Shown one piece after another: positions 7,674 to 14,871 of a stretch of DNA of 23,277 nucleotides. Both the position numbers and the translations under genes were made by a program. Source of the DNA: an uncultured Lachnospiraceae bacterium (GTDB lineage Bacteria; Bacillota; Clostridia; Lachnospirales; Lachnospiraceae); contig URMK01000079.1 of assembly GCA_900548905.1 (NCBI GenBank), positions 1-23,277 of the forward strand. The letters are read 5' to 3'. The first letter of the stretch is position 1. Each line of letters begins with the position of its first letter. Below the pieces are notes generated by a model. The model made no database searches. It was not told where the DNA came from and saw nothing but the letters and a program-made list of their open reading frames with translations.

Positions 7674-7727
7674 ATACCTCAAGGTGACAAGACACCTGTA
7701 TTTACATATGTCCAATCACATAGCACA
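7663..7727 (+). promoter_or_regulatory. NiaR operator-like region
   Basis: AGGTG and CACCT (7682-7696) form an inverted repeat around ACAAGA. With the flank this reads GACAAGACACCTGTATTTACA, similar to what I remember of Firmicute NiaR sites (a form of AGGTGTCTTG on the other strand). I could not check this against a motif. It is enclosed by TGTGCTAT (7663-7670) and ATAGCACA (7720-7727), which pair perfectly. It is placed just after the candidate promoter and before the EIIC-like gene. Confidence 0.5.
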
Positions 7728-7747
7728 GCTTCCTTGGCAAAGGAAGC
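7728..7747 (+). other. Small hairpin in the niaR-EIIC spacer
   Basis: GCTTCCTT and AAGGAAGC form an 8-bp perfect stem with loop GGCA. No T-run follows, so it is not a clear terminator. It could be a processing or stabilising structure. Confidence 0.4.
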
Positions 7748-7786
7748 CGGAACCGGTACGTAACATGCCCGTAAGGGTATCAGAAC

Positions 7787-7800
7787 GTAACCGTTCAGAC
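7787..7800 (+). repeat. Single copy of the 14-bp repeat motif
   Basis: GTAACCGTTCAGAC followed by AGTTCTTAAG. The right half of the palindrome has decayed after the AG centre. The AGAGGGG ribosome site of the EIIC-like gene begins about ten bases further on. Confidence 0.65.
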
Positions 7801-7822
7801 AGTTCTTAAGAGGGGAAAAAGT

Positions 7823-8890
7823 ATGGAAAAAGTAAAGAAACTCTGCAACCGGATATTTATCGACGGCCTTTCCGGCATGGCGCAGGGCCTGTTTGCCACG
7901 CTTCTGGTCGGAACAATCCTGGAGCAGGCAGGAAATCTGATAGGCGGCAGCGTTGGCGCCTATATCATTGTAGTGGCCACCGTTGCCAAAAAGCTTACAG
8001 GGGCCGGGATCGGGATCGGCGTTGCCAGCAAATTCAGGATGCCGCCTCTTGTAACTGTATCCGCCGCCGCAGCCGGCATGATAGGTGCTTATGCCAAAAC
8101 CATCATCGGCGGCTCCATCCTCACGGAAGGAGTCTTCACCCTTGCCGGGGTAGGAGAGCCTCTGGGTGCTTTTGTTGCGGCATATCTGGCTGCAGAGATC
8201 GGCGGGCTGGTGGCAGGAAAAACCAAGGTGGATATCCTGGTAACCCCTATCACCACCATTGCGGCAGGTTCTCTTGTCGGTTTATCCATCGGTGTCCCTA
8301 TCGCCGCCTTTATGACCAAGGTGGGGGAACTGATCAACTGGGGTGCCGTCCAGCAGCCCTTCTGGGCAGGCATCATCGTTTCCGCCCTGATGGGAATTGC
8401 CCTCACCCTTCCCATCAGCTCTGCCGCCATCGGCGTATCCTTAAACCTGAGCGGAATCGCTGCCGGCGCTGCCGCCGTTGGCTGTGCCGCAAATATGGTA
8501 GGTTTTGCCGTGGCATCCTTCCGGGAAAATAAAACCGGAGGGCTGGTAGCCCAGGGTCTGGGAACCTCCATGCTGCAGATGCCCAACATCATCCGCAAGC
8601 CGGTCATCTGGCTGCCCGCCATTTTTGCCAGCATTATCCTCGGCCCCATTTCCACCTGCGTCCTGCAGATGACCAACAACGCCACCGGATCCGGTATGGG
8701 GACCTGCGGGCTTGTAGGCCAGATCATGGCCTTCCAGACCATGACCGGGGATGGAATGGGCGCGGGACCGGTCCTGTTCCAGATCCTCCTTATGCACGTC
8801 GTCGCCCCCGCCGTCCTTGCCCTCCTGTTCAGTGAGCTCATGCGCAGGAAAGGCTGGATTAAGCCCGGCGATATGAAGCTGGATATCTGA
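7823..8890 (+). CDS. PTS EIIC-like membrane transporter (PTS_EIIC_2 family), possible niacin-type transporter
   Basis: 355-residue, very hydrophobic, Gly/Ala-rich protein with about nine or ten membrane segments. The sequence resembles the PTS_EIIC_2 family (PF13303): conserved-looking parts are FIDGLSGMAQGLFATLLVGT near the start, DILVTPITTIAAG at 137-149 and TNNATGSGMGTCGLVGQ at about 284-300. No EIIA, EIIB, HPr or sugar-metabolising gene is next to it, so sugar phosphorylation by this protein is doubtful. AGAGGGG lies seven bases before ATG. The gene follows a NiaR-type repressor on the same strand and a NiaR-like operator lies upstream, suggesting uptake of nicotinic acid or a related NAD precursor. 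That function is inference from context. Confidence 0.85.
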   Translation: MEKVKKLCNRIFIDGLSGMAQGLFATLLVGTILEQAGNLIGGSVGAYIIVVATVAKKLTGAGIGIGVASKFRMPPLVTVSAAAAGMIGAYAKTIIGGSILTEGVFTLAGVGEPLGAFVAAYLAAEIGGLVAGKTKVDILVTPITTIAAGSLVGLSIGVPIAAFMTKVGELINWGAVQQPFWAGIIVSALMGIALTLPISSAAIGVSLNLSGIAAGAAAVGCAANMVGFAVASFRENKTGGLVAQGLGTSMLQMPNIIRKPVIWLPAIFASIILGPISTCVLQMTNNATGSGMGTCGLVGQIMAFQTMTGDGMGAGPVLFQILLMHVVAPAVLALLFSELMRRKGWIKPGDMKLDI

Positions 8891-8901
8891 TCCGGAACCG
8901 T

Positions 8902-8949
8902 AAAAACACCATGCCCGCCATTTATACAATGGTACGGCATGGTGTTTTT
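8902..8949. terminator. Terminator of the EIIC-like gene
   Basis: AAAAACACCATGCC (8902-8915) and GGCATGGTGTTTTT (8936-8949) pair perfectly over 14 bp; CCATT/AATGG extends the stem inside. The T-run serves the plus strand, and the A-run on the left gives a T-run for transcripts from the minus strand, so it can act in both directions between convergent genes. Confidence 0.85.
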
Positions 8950-8979
8950 CTGTCATCCTTTTGCAGGGGGAACAGATCC

Positions 8980-9180
8980 GACGGCCCTTTGTGCCCTGCG
9001 GCCTCCCCTGCGTTTCCTTGGGCCGGCGTTGCTGCAAGGATTCCTGGAAGGGGCGTCTAAAAACGCCAGTCCTTACGCTGCGTCCTTTGCAGCGTTAGTA
9101 CTGCTGCGTTTTTGGCCGAGCGAAAGTGTCCCCTGCAAGGAACCTTGCAGCAACGCCGGCCCAAGGAAACGCAGGGGAGG
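8980..9180. repeat. Long inverted-repeat element (decayed copy of the window-edge repeat)
   Basis: Arms 9002-9039 and 9143-9180 are perfect 38-bp inverted repeats. The 103 bp between them continue to pair imperfectly, with AAAAACGC opposite GCGTTTTT and ACGCTGC opposite GCAGCGT around a GTCCTTT loop. Bases 9031-9078 match 23230-23277 with one difference, and 9143-9180 match 1-38 with one difference. GACGGCCCTTTG (8980-8991) matches the outer flank at the left window edge. The 14-bp ends are lost or worn on both sides. There is no coding content. It lies between convergent genes, ending 16 bp past the Hsp70 gene stop. Confidence 0.9.
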
Positions 9181-9196
9181 GATTTTCAAGCGCACT

Positions 9197-10897
9197 CTAA
9201 TCCTCCCAAAAATCTTCCAGTTCCTTCAGAGCCTTCTTCAGTTCCTCCCTGCCTTCTTCAATCCGGCCATTGTCCCTGGTATCCAATGCTTCTTCAAATT
9301 TCCGCAGTTCCATCTCCACCAGCCGGCGTTTATCGCCCAGGCTTTCCTCATAAAGCCGTTCACATTTTAAACGCAGGAGCTTGTTTTCCTCCTGATCCCG
9401 GGGGTGGATTTTTAAAAAAGAGAGTTTGCGGAAGCGTTCTTCGATCTCTTCTTCCGTCATGCCGGCCTCTTCCCCTTTTATGATCTTCCTGGTCTGTTCC
9501 CGGGTGGATACCACAGTGGCTTCCACCTCCAGGATGGAATTGATATCATAGGTATAGGTGATGTCTATCGCCTCTTCCCCGGCTTTGTTTTCAGGGACCT
9601 CCAGCTCCACTTTTCCCAGAAGCAGGTTGTTGGAGGCAAACCGGCTTTCTCCCTGGAGGACGGGGATGCTGATTTTCGTCTGGCCGTCATAAATCGTATA
9701 AAAACGCTCCGTCCTGCTGGCGGGAATGACCGTATTCCGTTCTATAATCGGACAGAAATGCCCGCTTTCAAACTGCCCGGATATCCGTTCCTTCACCGCC
9801 ACCTCCGTTCCCAGGGTAAAGGAGCATACATCCGTCAGAATCACTTCCCGTATCGCTTTGTTCCGCTCCTTCATGGCCGCCTGTACGGCCGCTCCCAGGG
9901 CGACCGCCTCGTCCGGGTTAATATGGGTATCCGGCACCCTGCCAAAAAGCCGTCCGATAAACTGCCGGACAATGGGAAGCTTCGTGGCTCCTCCCACCAG
10001 AACCACCTCATCGATCTGGGACAGCCGGATCCCCGCATCCGAAAGGCTCCGTTTTACCGGCCCCCGGATTTTTTCGAACAGAGGGGCACAGGCCTCTTCA
10101 TATTCCGTAATTTTGAAGCTTTCTTCCATTTCCTCTCCGTCCAGGACACAGCGCATGGCAGACACCCGATCCTGCGAAAATCCCAGCTTGCAAAGCTCCG
10201 CCTGCTTCTTTATATACAGGCGCTTTTTCAGGCTTATGCTTTCTTCCGGGATCCCACGGCGCTTCAGGAACAGGTCATAGAGCACCTCCGTAAAATCCTC
10301 CCCGCCCAGGAAATTATCACCTGCAACGGCCCGAACCTCCAGGATCGGATCATACATTTCCAAAATGGATACATCAAAGGTTCCGCCGCCCAAATCAAAT
10401 ACCAGGAACTTGCTGCCGCCCTTTTTTTCATACAGGCCATAGGCAATTGCCGCCGCTGTGGGTTCGCTGATAATCCGTTCCACCTTAAGCCCCGCCAGCT
10501 CGCCTGCCCGTTTGGCGGCTTTCCTTCTCGTATCGTTAAAGTAGGCGGGAACGCTGATGACAGCTTCTGTCACCTCTTCTCCCAGATAGCTTTCCGCATC
10601 CTCCTTCAGAGATCGCAGGACGAAGGAAAATAGCTCTTCTGCGGTGAATTCCCTTTTCCCCAGACGGTATTTCCTGCCGCTTCCCATGCTCCGCTTGAAC
10701 ACCTCCGCCGCCGTATCCGGGTACAGCGCCAGCCGCTCCCCTGCGGTTTCTCCCACATATACCTGATCTTCTTCATCAATGCTCACGATGGACGGGGTAA
10801 GACGGTTCCCCAGCCGGTTAGGAATTATTTTCGGTCCTTCTTCCGTAAAATATGCTGCCAGGCTGTTTGTCGTACCCAGATCAATTCCTATTATCAT
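9197..10897 (-). CDS. Hsp70 family chaperone (DnaK-like, non-canonical)
   Basis: 566-residue cytoplasmic Hsp70 homologue, shorter than DnaK (about 610-640). Nucleotide-binding motifs are intact: GIDLGTTNS at 4-12, VFDLGGGTFDVSI at about 166-178 and VVLVGGATKLP at about 308-318. The interdomain linker reads EVILTDVCSFTLG, without the usual DVLLLD. A beta-type substrate-binding part runs to about 465, and a short charged helical tail replaces the full lid. The start lies inside the end of the TPR gene (17-bp overlap), with AAGGA eight bases before ATG, so the two are translationally coupled. No GrpE, DnaJ or HrcA gene is nearby, so this is not the housekeeping dnaK operon. The client is unknown. 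Confidence 0.9.
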   Translation of the reverse strand: MIIGIDLGTTNSLAAYFTEEGPKIIPNRLGNRLTPSIVSIDEEDQVYVGETAGERLALYPDTAAEVFKRSMGSGRKYRLGKREFTAEELFSFVLRSLKEDAESYLGEEVTEAVISVPAYFNDTRRKAAKRAGELAGLKVERIISEPTAAAIAYGLYEKKGGSKFLVFDLGGGTFDVSILEMYDPILEVRAVAGDNFLGGEDFTEVLYDLFLKRRGIPEESISLKKRLYIKKQAELCKLGFSQDRVSAMRCVLDGEEMEESFKITEYEEACAPLFEKIRGPVKRSLSDAGIRLSQIDEVVLVGGATKLPIVRQFIGRLFGRVPDTHINPDEAVALGAAVQAAMKERNKAIREVILTDVCSFTLGTEVAVKERISGQFESGHFCPIIERNTVIPASRTERFYTIYDGQTKISIPVLQGESRFASNNLLLGKVELEVPENKAGEEAIDITYTYDINSILEVEATVVSTREQTRKIIKGEEAGMTEEEIEERFRKLSFLKIHPRDQEENKLLRLKCERLYEESLGDKRRLVEMELRKFEEALDTRDNGRIEEGREELKKALKELEDFWED

Positions 10898-13800
10898 GCT
10901 CGTTATCCTTTCCGCAGCCGTTCCCAGCTTTCTTTTTCAGAAAAAAGCCTGTCCGCCGGCTCTTTCCTTCCGCCTCTTCCCTGCACGCCCGGAACCGGCT
11001 TCTCGTTCCGCTGTCACTGCCGTCAATTTCCAGCGCCTTCCTGTAATATGCACACGCCGCCGTATAATCCCCCGCCGCCTCCGCCAGCAGGCCCTGTCCC
11101 GCATAATATTCCCAGCAGTCCCGGCTGCTGCAGTGCCGGCACATTCCGCTTTCCCCGCCGGCCGGCTCCTTCCCTCCGTCTTCCGGTCCCTTCAGGCACG
11201 GGGTCATGGCCCGGAAACAGTCCGACGCTTCGGTAAGTCGTCCTGAAAAGTAATAGATCTTGCCCAACAGATACAGCCTGGCATTCCTGTATTTTTTCAT
11301 GCCCAGATAAGCCCGGAGGGATCCGTATTCTTTTTCCCAGACGCCGATGGCCTTGTCCCCGTAGCTGCGGGCCGCCTTCCAACTGCCCCTGGTTCCCAGG
11401 ATCTGCGTCATCACCCGGAGGCAGTCTTCGTAGAGGGCGTCGCTTTCCCGGAGGGATACGAATGCGTTTTTCATGGTTTTCAGGGCCTTTCTGCTGTTTT
11501 TCATCCCATACAGATAAAGCTCCGCCAGCTCCATGCAGGCACGGGAATAGCCGGGCTCCTCCTGCAGGGCCTTTTCACATAATTCTTCCGCCTTCGCATA
11601 CGCCTCCTTCAGCTGGTATATCCCTGCCAGCTTCACCAGATAATAGGCTCTGCGTATCGTTTTCAGCTTCAGGATATCTTCGGTTTCCCGGACAGCTCTG
11701 TCAAGCATCTCCCCGGTCCCGATTTTACAGTAAAGCTCCGCCAAATCCCAGCGCACCGATGCATTTTCCGGGAACTCGGCTTTATTCTGCTCATAGGCGG
11801 CAGCAGCCTTGTCAAACCGGCGCAGCCGCTCATAGCAGTCCCCAAGCCCCCTGAAAAAGACAAGGGATTCCTTCGGTGTACGCAGGGAAACCGCCTTTTC
11901 CAAAAGCTGTACCGCTTCTTCATACCTGCCGCTGTATTTGCAGGAACAGCCCCAATTATAATACGCATAGGCATTTTCCGGATCAAGCTGTGCCGCTTTC
12001 TCAAAATCCGCTTCCGCCTTCTGCCATTCGCCGCTTTCTATAAAAAGCTGCCCCCGTTCAATATAGTAATAGGCTTCGGGCGTCTGTTCCAGCTGTTTAT
12101 TGCTGTAAGCAAGCGCCTTGTCGTAGTCTTCCTTTTTCTCCTGCTGCCCGTATTTTTCCCGGTAGCAGGCCGCCAGCCTTCCGTAAGCCCGGGGATGTCC
12201 GGGATTCAGGCGTACCGCCTGCTCCAGACATTCGATTTCCTTATCCTCCCGGGAGGTATTCTTATAGCAGGCTGCCATATCCGTCCAGATATCCGCATTT
12301 TCCGGGATGATTTCCCTTACCTCTTCATAGGCCTCCAGCGCCTTGGACCAGGAACCGTTCTGGTAAAGCAGATCTCCCTTCACCCAGATTTGGGTATAGG
12401 AGGGATCCAGCCGGACTGCCGCCCCGATCCGCTCCAGGGCCGTTTTGAGATCCCCCACGCTTGCCAGGCACAGGGCCATTTCCCGGAACACCTCCGCTTC
12501 CTGCTGTTCCAGCCTCTCTTTTTCTTTTTCCGGCAGGACGCCGTCCTCCGCCTCCGCCTTCAGCTGCTTCTCTTCTTCTTCCAGCCCGGAAAGAAGCGCT
12601 GCGGCCAGCTGATACACTTCCTCGTTAGCTTCCTTTCCTTCCGCCGTCATCCGCCGCGCCTTTATCCGCAGCAGTTCCAGCTTCCTGCTGGTTACGCCGG
12701 CTTCCTCCGCCTGATCCAGAATATGCAGCGCATCCTTATACTGCCGGTACCTGTGGAAAACCTCAGCCGCCAGTTCATACGGCTTGGCCAGTCCCGCATA
12801 GATCTCTTTTATGGCATAAAAATCATCCACTACCTGCTGGGCCATATGCAGTTCGTAATAAGCTTCCTGTCTGACCACAAGCGCGGGCAGCCAGCCCTTA
12901 TCCTTTTCCAGAATGCGGTCGCATACATCCACGCTTTCCTGATACCTTCCCAGCTTCAGAAGGGCGTCCGCCTCCAGCTGGAAGTAACTCGTCTCCTCCT
13001 TGTGGGACAGCGCCTCCTTCACCGCCTCCAGGGCTCCCTCATAATTTTCCTGCATTTTGCGGGAGCCGGCCAGAAGGCTGTAAGCGGTTGCAAACCGGGC
13101 GGGCAGCTCCTGCCTTTGCGTTTCCTCCTCCGGCTTTTCCCTGCGGATGCTTTCGATCCACTCCCCGAACTGCTTTTCCGCCCGGGAATACGCCTTTTCA
13201 TTATAAAAAAAGCGTCCCAGCAGACTGTGGTATTCCGCCTCGTTTTTATCATCCGGGACAATCGCTTCCATCAGCCGGACTCCAAGCCCGCTTTCTTCAT
13301 TCTGCAGAAGACACCAGCCCAGCTTGAAAAACAGGGACAGATCTTCCTTGTCCGCCTCCCATTTTTCCCGGTAAACAGGAATCAGCCGTTTGTTCACTTC
13401 ACGGATGGCCGTTCTCACATCAGGCGTGTCATAGCCGCTGTCCAACAGATGGAGCAAGCGTTTCTTCGCTTCTTCCTCTTCCCCGTGCCCGCTCTCATAC
13501 TGACCGCAGCGAAGGCCTGCCATATAGTTATCGGGATCCGTTTCCAGAACCGCCAGGAAATCCCGGTAAGCACCTTCCTCATCCCCCGCCGCCGCTTTCA
13601 CCTGCCCGGAAATATCCCGCAGCCAGGCATCCTCAGGCGCTTTTTCCACAACAGCCAGCAAAAGTTCCCTTGCTTTTTCTTTTTCCTCCTGCTGTACCAG
13701 CACCGCCGCATATACGGCATCCTGGTAAGGGTGGTAAACGCCGGTTTTCTCCAAATCGCGGTACAGGACCTGCGCCTCCTCCGTCTTTCCCTCTCTCCAG

Positions 13801-14381
13801 GCATTCCTCATTTCATAGAAGCAGTTGAGCCAGGTATCATAATCCCCGTCCTCCGGCCCTTCGAACAGCCGGAAAGGGAACCACTCCTCCTGGGTGCATT
13901 TGCTCTGGATATAGGCAAGAAAATCCTCCGGGAAACGCCTCCGCAGATCCTCCATATCCTCCTGCAGGGACAGCTTTTCGTCCACGATCTTCCATATGTT
14001 CCCCGGAAGCCGGAAATGATCCGTCAAAAACTGCAGCAAAGCTTCCCTGGCGTCCAGCATGGTTTCCAGGTTTACACAGACATCCCTGTTAAGCAGTTCC
14101 CTCCAGAGCAACTCATCCGTCCGAAGCGGCAGCCGGGCATAGACTTCCCGGATCTCCGAAAGCCAGTCCCCTACCGGCCCCTCCCAAACTTCCTCCGCAG
14201 CCCGATCCGCTTCTGCCGCCAGACGCAGCGCCTGATCAAACGCCTCCCGCAGCCGTTTAAACCCTTCCGGATCATCCTCCGGATTGGTGCGGACCAGCTT
14301 TTGCCGGTATGCCATCTTAATCGCTTCTTCGTCCTTCGTAGCCTCTGTTTCCAGAACCAGCCAAACCTGCTTTTCATCCAT
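10881..14381 (-). CDS. Large TPR protein with an N-terminal J-like domain lacking HPD
   Basis: 1166-residue, acidic, probably cytoplasmic protein without signal peptide or membrane segment. Residues 1-55 look like a J-domain core: helix II (EEAIKMAYRQKLV), the loop RTNPEDDPEGF where HPD would be, then helix III (KRLREAFDQAL). The His of HPD is replaced, so stimulation of Hsp70 in the usual way is doubtful. From about 190 to the end there is a long array of TPR-like helical pairs, for example WQKAEADFEKAAQLDPENAY. Near the C-terminus is CRHCSSRDC (Cys1081, 1084, 1089), which could bind a metal. AAAAGGAC lies about ten bases before ATG. It overlaps the Hsp70 gene by 17 bp, suggesting a J-like/TPR adaptor working with that chaperone. 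The domain calls are from reading the sequence only. Confidence 0.85.
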   Translation of the reverse strand: MDEKQVWLVLETEATKDEEAIKMAYRQKLVRTNPEDDPEGFKRLREAFDQALRLAAEADRAAEEVWEGPVGDWLSEIREVYARLPLRTDELLWRELLNRDVCVNLETMLDAREALLQFLTDHFRLPGNIWKIVDEKLSLQEDMEDLRRRFPEDFLAYIQSKCTQEEWFPFRLFEGPEDGDYDTWLNCFYEMRNAWREGKTEEAQVLYRDLEKTGVYHPYQDAVYAAVLVQQEEKEKARELLLAVVEKAPEDAWLRDISGQVKAAAGDEEGAYRDFLAVLETDPDNYMAGLRCGQYESGHGEEEEAKKRLLHLLDSGYDTPDVRTAIREVNKRLIPVYREKWEADKEDLSLFFKLGWCLLQNEESGLGVRLMEAIVPDDKNEAEYHSLLGRFFYNEKAYSRAEKQFGEWIESIRREKPEEETQRQELPARFATAYSLLAGSRKMQENYEGALEAVKEALSHKEETSYFQLEADALLKLGRYQESVDVCDRILEKDKGWLPALVVRQEAYYELHMAQQVVDDFYAIKEIYAGLAKPYELAAEVFHRYRQYKDALHILDQAEEAGVTSRKLELLRIKARRMTAEGKEANEEVYQLAAALLSGLEEEEKQLKAEAEDGVLPEKEKERLEQQEAEVFREMALCLASVGDLKTALERIGAAVRLDPSYTQIWVKGDLLYQNGSWSKALEAYEEVREIIPENADIWTDMAACYKNTSREDKEIECLEQAVRLNPGHPRAYGRLAACYREKYGQQEKKEDYDKALAYSNKQLEQTPEAYYYIERGQLFIESGEWQKAEADFEKAAQLDPENAYAYYNWGCSCKYSGRYEEAVQLLEKAVSLRTPKESLVFFRGLGDCYERLRRFDKAAAAYEQNKAEFPENASVRWDLAELYCKIGTGEMLDRAVRETEDILKLKTIRRAYYLVKLAGIYQLKEAYAKAEELCEKALQEEPGYSRACMELAELYLYGMKNSRKALKTMKNAFVSLRESDALYEDCLRVMTQILGTRGSWKAARSYGDKAIGVWEKEYGSLRAYLGMKKYRNARLYLLGKIYYFSGRLTEASDCFRAMTPCLKGPEDGGKEPAGGESGMCRHCSSRDCWEYYAGQGLLAEAAGDYTAACAYYRKALEIDGSDSGTRSRFRACREEAEGKSRRTGFFLKKKAGNGCGKDNEHDNRN

Positions 14382-14419
14382 AGTAATACCGTCCTTTTTT
14401 GAGCTGTCAACATGTTCCC

Positions 14420-14448
14420 ATTTTAATCCCGTTTGCCCCCGGGATCAA
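14420..14448 (-). promoter_or_regulatory. Candidate promoter of the TPR-Hsp70 operon
   Basis: On the minus strand, TTGATC (14443-14448), a 17-bp spacer and TAAAAT (14420-14425). Transcription would start near 14413, leaving a leader of about 30 bases. It follows directly on the terminator of the small gene, so the chaperone operon may have separate control. Confidence 0.5.
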
Positions 14449-14450
14449 CA

Positions 14451-14476
14451 AAATCCGGGAATAAAATCCCGGATTT
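14451..14476 (-). terminator. Terminator of the 78-residue orphan gene
   Basis: AAATCCGGGA (14451-14460) and TCCCGGATTT (14467-14476) form a perfect 10-bp stem with a 6-base loop, starting 5 bp past the TGA stop on the minus strand. The downstream strand reads TTTTGTTG, a short T-run. Read-through into the TPR gene is possible. Confidence 0.75.
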
Positions 14477-14481
14477 CGAAA

Positions 14482-14718
14482 TCAGCTGTCCTGAAAGGTA
14501 AGGACGGACGGCATCCCCTGATGCCCTGAATTTCCCGAACCATAGTTTATAAAGCTTCCGTCCGAAAACATCATTTCGGAGGCTCCTTTTTTCTCCAACC
14601 CCTTTTTTCGGTGATACTGCTTTTTCTTCTCCGGCATATCGGAAATAGAAAATGGCATTTTGTATAGTTCCGATACAAATGCCACGTACTCCTCCATACC
14701 GGATCCCCTCGCTGTCAT
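14482..14718 (-). CDS. Orphan 78-residue protein, candidate LytTR target
   Basis: I do not recognise a family. AGGAG lies eight bases before ATG; a second possible start at Met8 also has a GAGGGG site. The protein has no signal peptide, no membrane segment and no cysteine. The N-terminal third looks helical (MEEYVAFVSELYKM), the middle is very basic (EKKKQYHRKKGLEKK) and the C-terminal third is rich in Gly, Ser, Asn and Phe (SFINYGSGNSGHQGMPS). The gene has its own promoter with direct repeats just upstream and its own terminator, between the GHKL kinase gene and the TPR gene. The lack of cysteine and of a leader argues against an AgrD-type peptide. It could be a small regulator, a chaperone client or a bacteriocin-like product; none is shown. 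Confidence 0.7.
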   Translation of the reverse strand: MTARGSGMEEYVAFVSELYKMPFSISDMPEKKKQYHRKKGLEKKGASEMMFSDGSFINYGSGNSGHQGMPSVLTFQDS

Positions 14719-14775
14719 ACCTGCTTCTCCTTTTCACATTATATTTGGCAAAAAACAAACAAAAATACATAAATA

Positions 14776-14803
14776 ATAGTATCAATTTTTAGCTTTTTGT
14801 CAA
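14776..14803 (-). promoter_or_regulatory. Promoter of the orphan small gene
   Basis: On the minus strand, a consensus -35 TTGACA (14798-14803), a 16-bp spacer and TACTAT (14776-14781). Transcription would start near 14769, giving a leader of about 50 bases to the ATG at 14718. Confidence 0.65.
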
Positions 14804-14809
14804 TAATAA

Positions 14810-14859
14810 TGGGAGATCCGGTCAAATGTTGGGAGATTCCGTATTATTAATTACGGAAT
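14810..14859 (-). promoter_or_regulatory. Direct-repeat operator, probably for the LytTR regulator
   Basis: On the minus strand, TCTCCCA occurs at 14830-14836 and again at 14810-14816, exactly 20 bp apart, each preceded by CGGA. The nearer copy ends 7 bp from the -35 box. Paired direct repeats about two helical turns apart next to the -35 box are the usual layout of LytTR sites. An inverted repeat ATTCCGTA/TACGGAAT (14836-14859) overlaps the farther copy. The regulator's identity is inferred from the adjacent LytTR gene. Confidence 0.55.
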
Positions 14860-14871
14860 GAACCGTAACGT

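Noticed and set aside
8902..8949. Hairpin after the EIIC-like gene as part of the repeat family
   Set aside because: Its arms share nothing with the 14-bp motif or the long repeat, and the flanking A- and T-runs mark an ordinary terminator.
12195..14402. 735-codon open frame on the plus strand opposite the TPR gene
   Set aside because: It is antisense to a clear TPR protein, is unusually rich in Pro, Leu, Arg and Phe, and has no ribosome site. It is a by-product of the codon use of the minus-strand gene.
14382..14413. TTGACA on the minus strand just before the TPR start codon, as a promoter
   Set aside because: The matching -10 box would overlap the ATG, so transcription would begin inside the gene. 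The pair at 14420-14448 fits better.
14423..14785. 120-codon open frame overlapping the 78-residue gene in another frame on the minus strand
   Set aside because: Its start lies upstream of the expected transcription start, it has no ribosome site, it runs through the terminator hairpin, and the overlapping 78-residue frame has an excellent ribosome site.
14810..14840. Direct repeats as the start of a CRISPR array
   Set aside because: Only two short copies are present, 20 bp apart, beside a promoter; no array or cas gene is found anywhere in the window.
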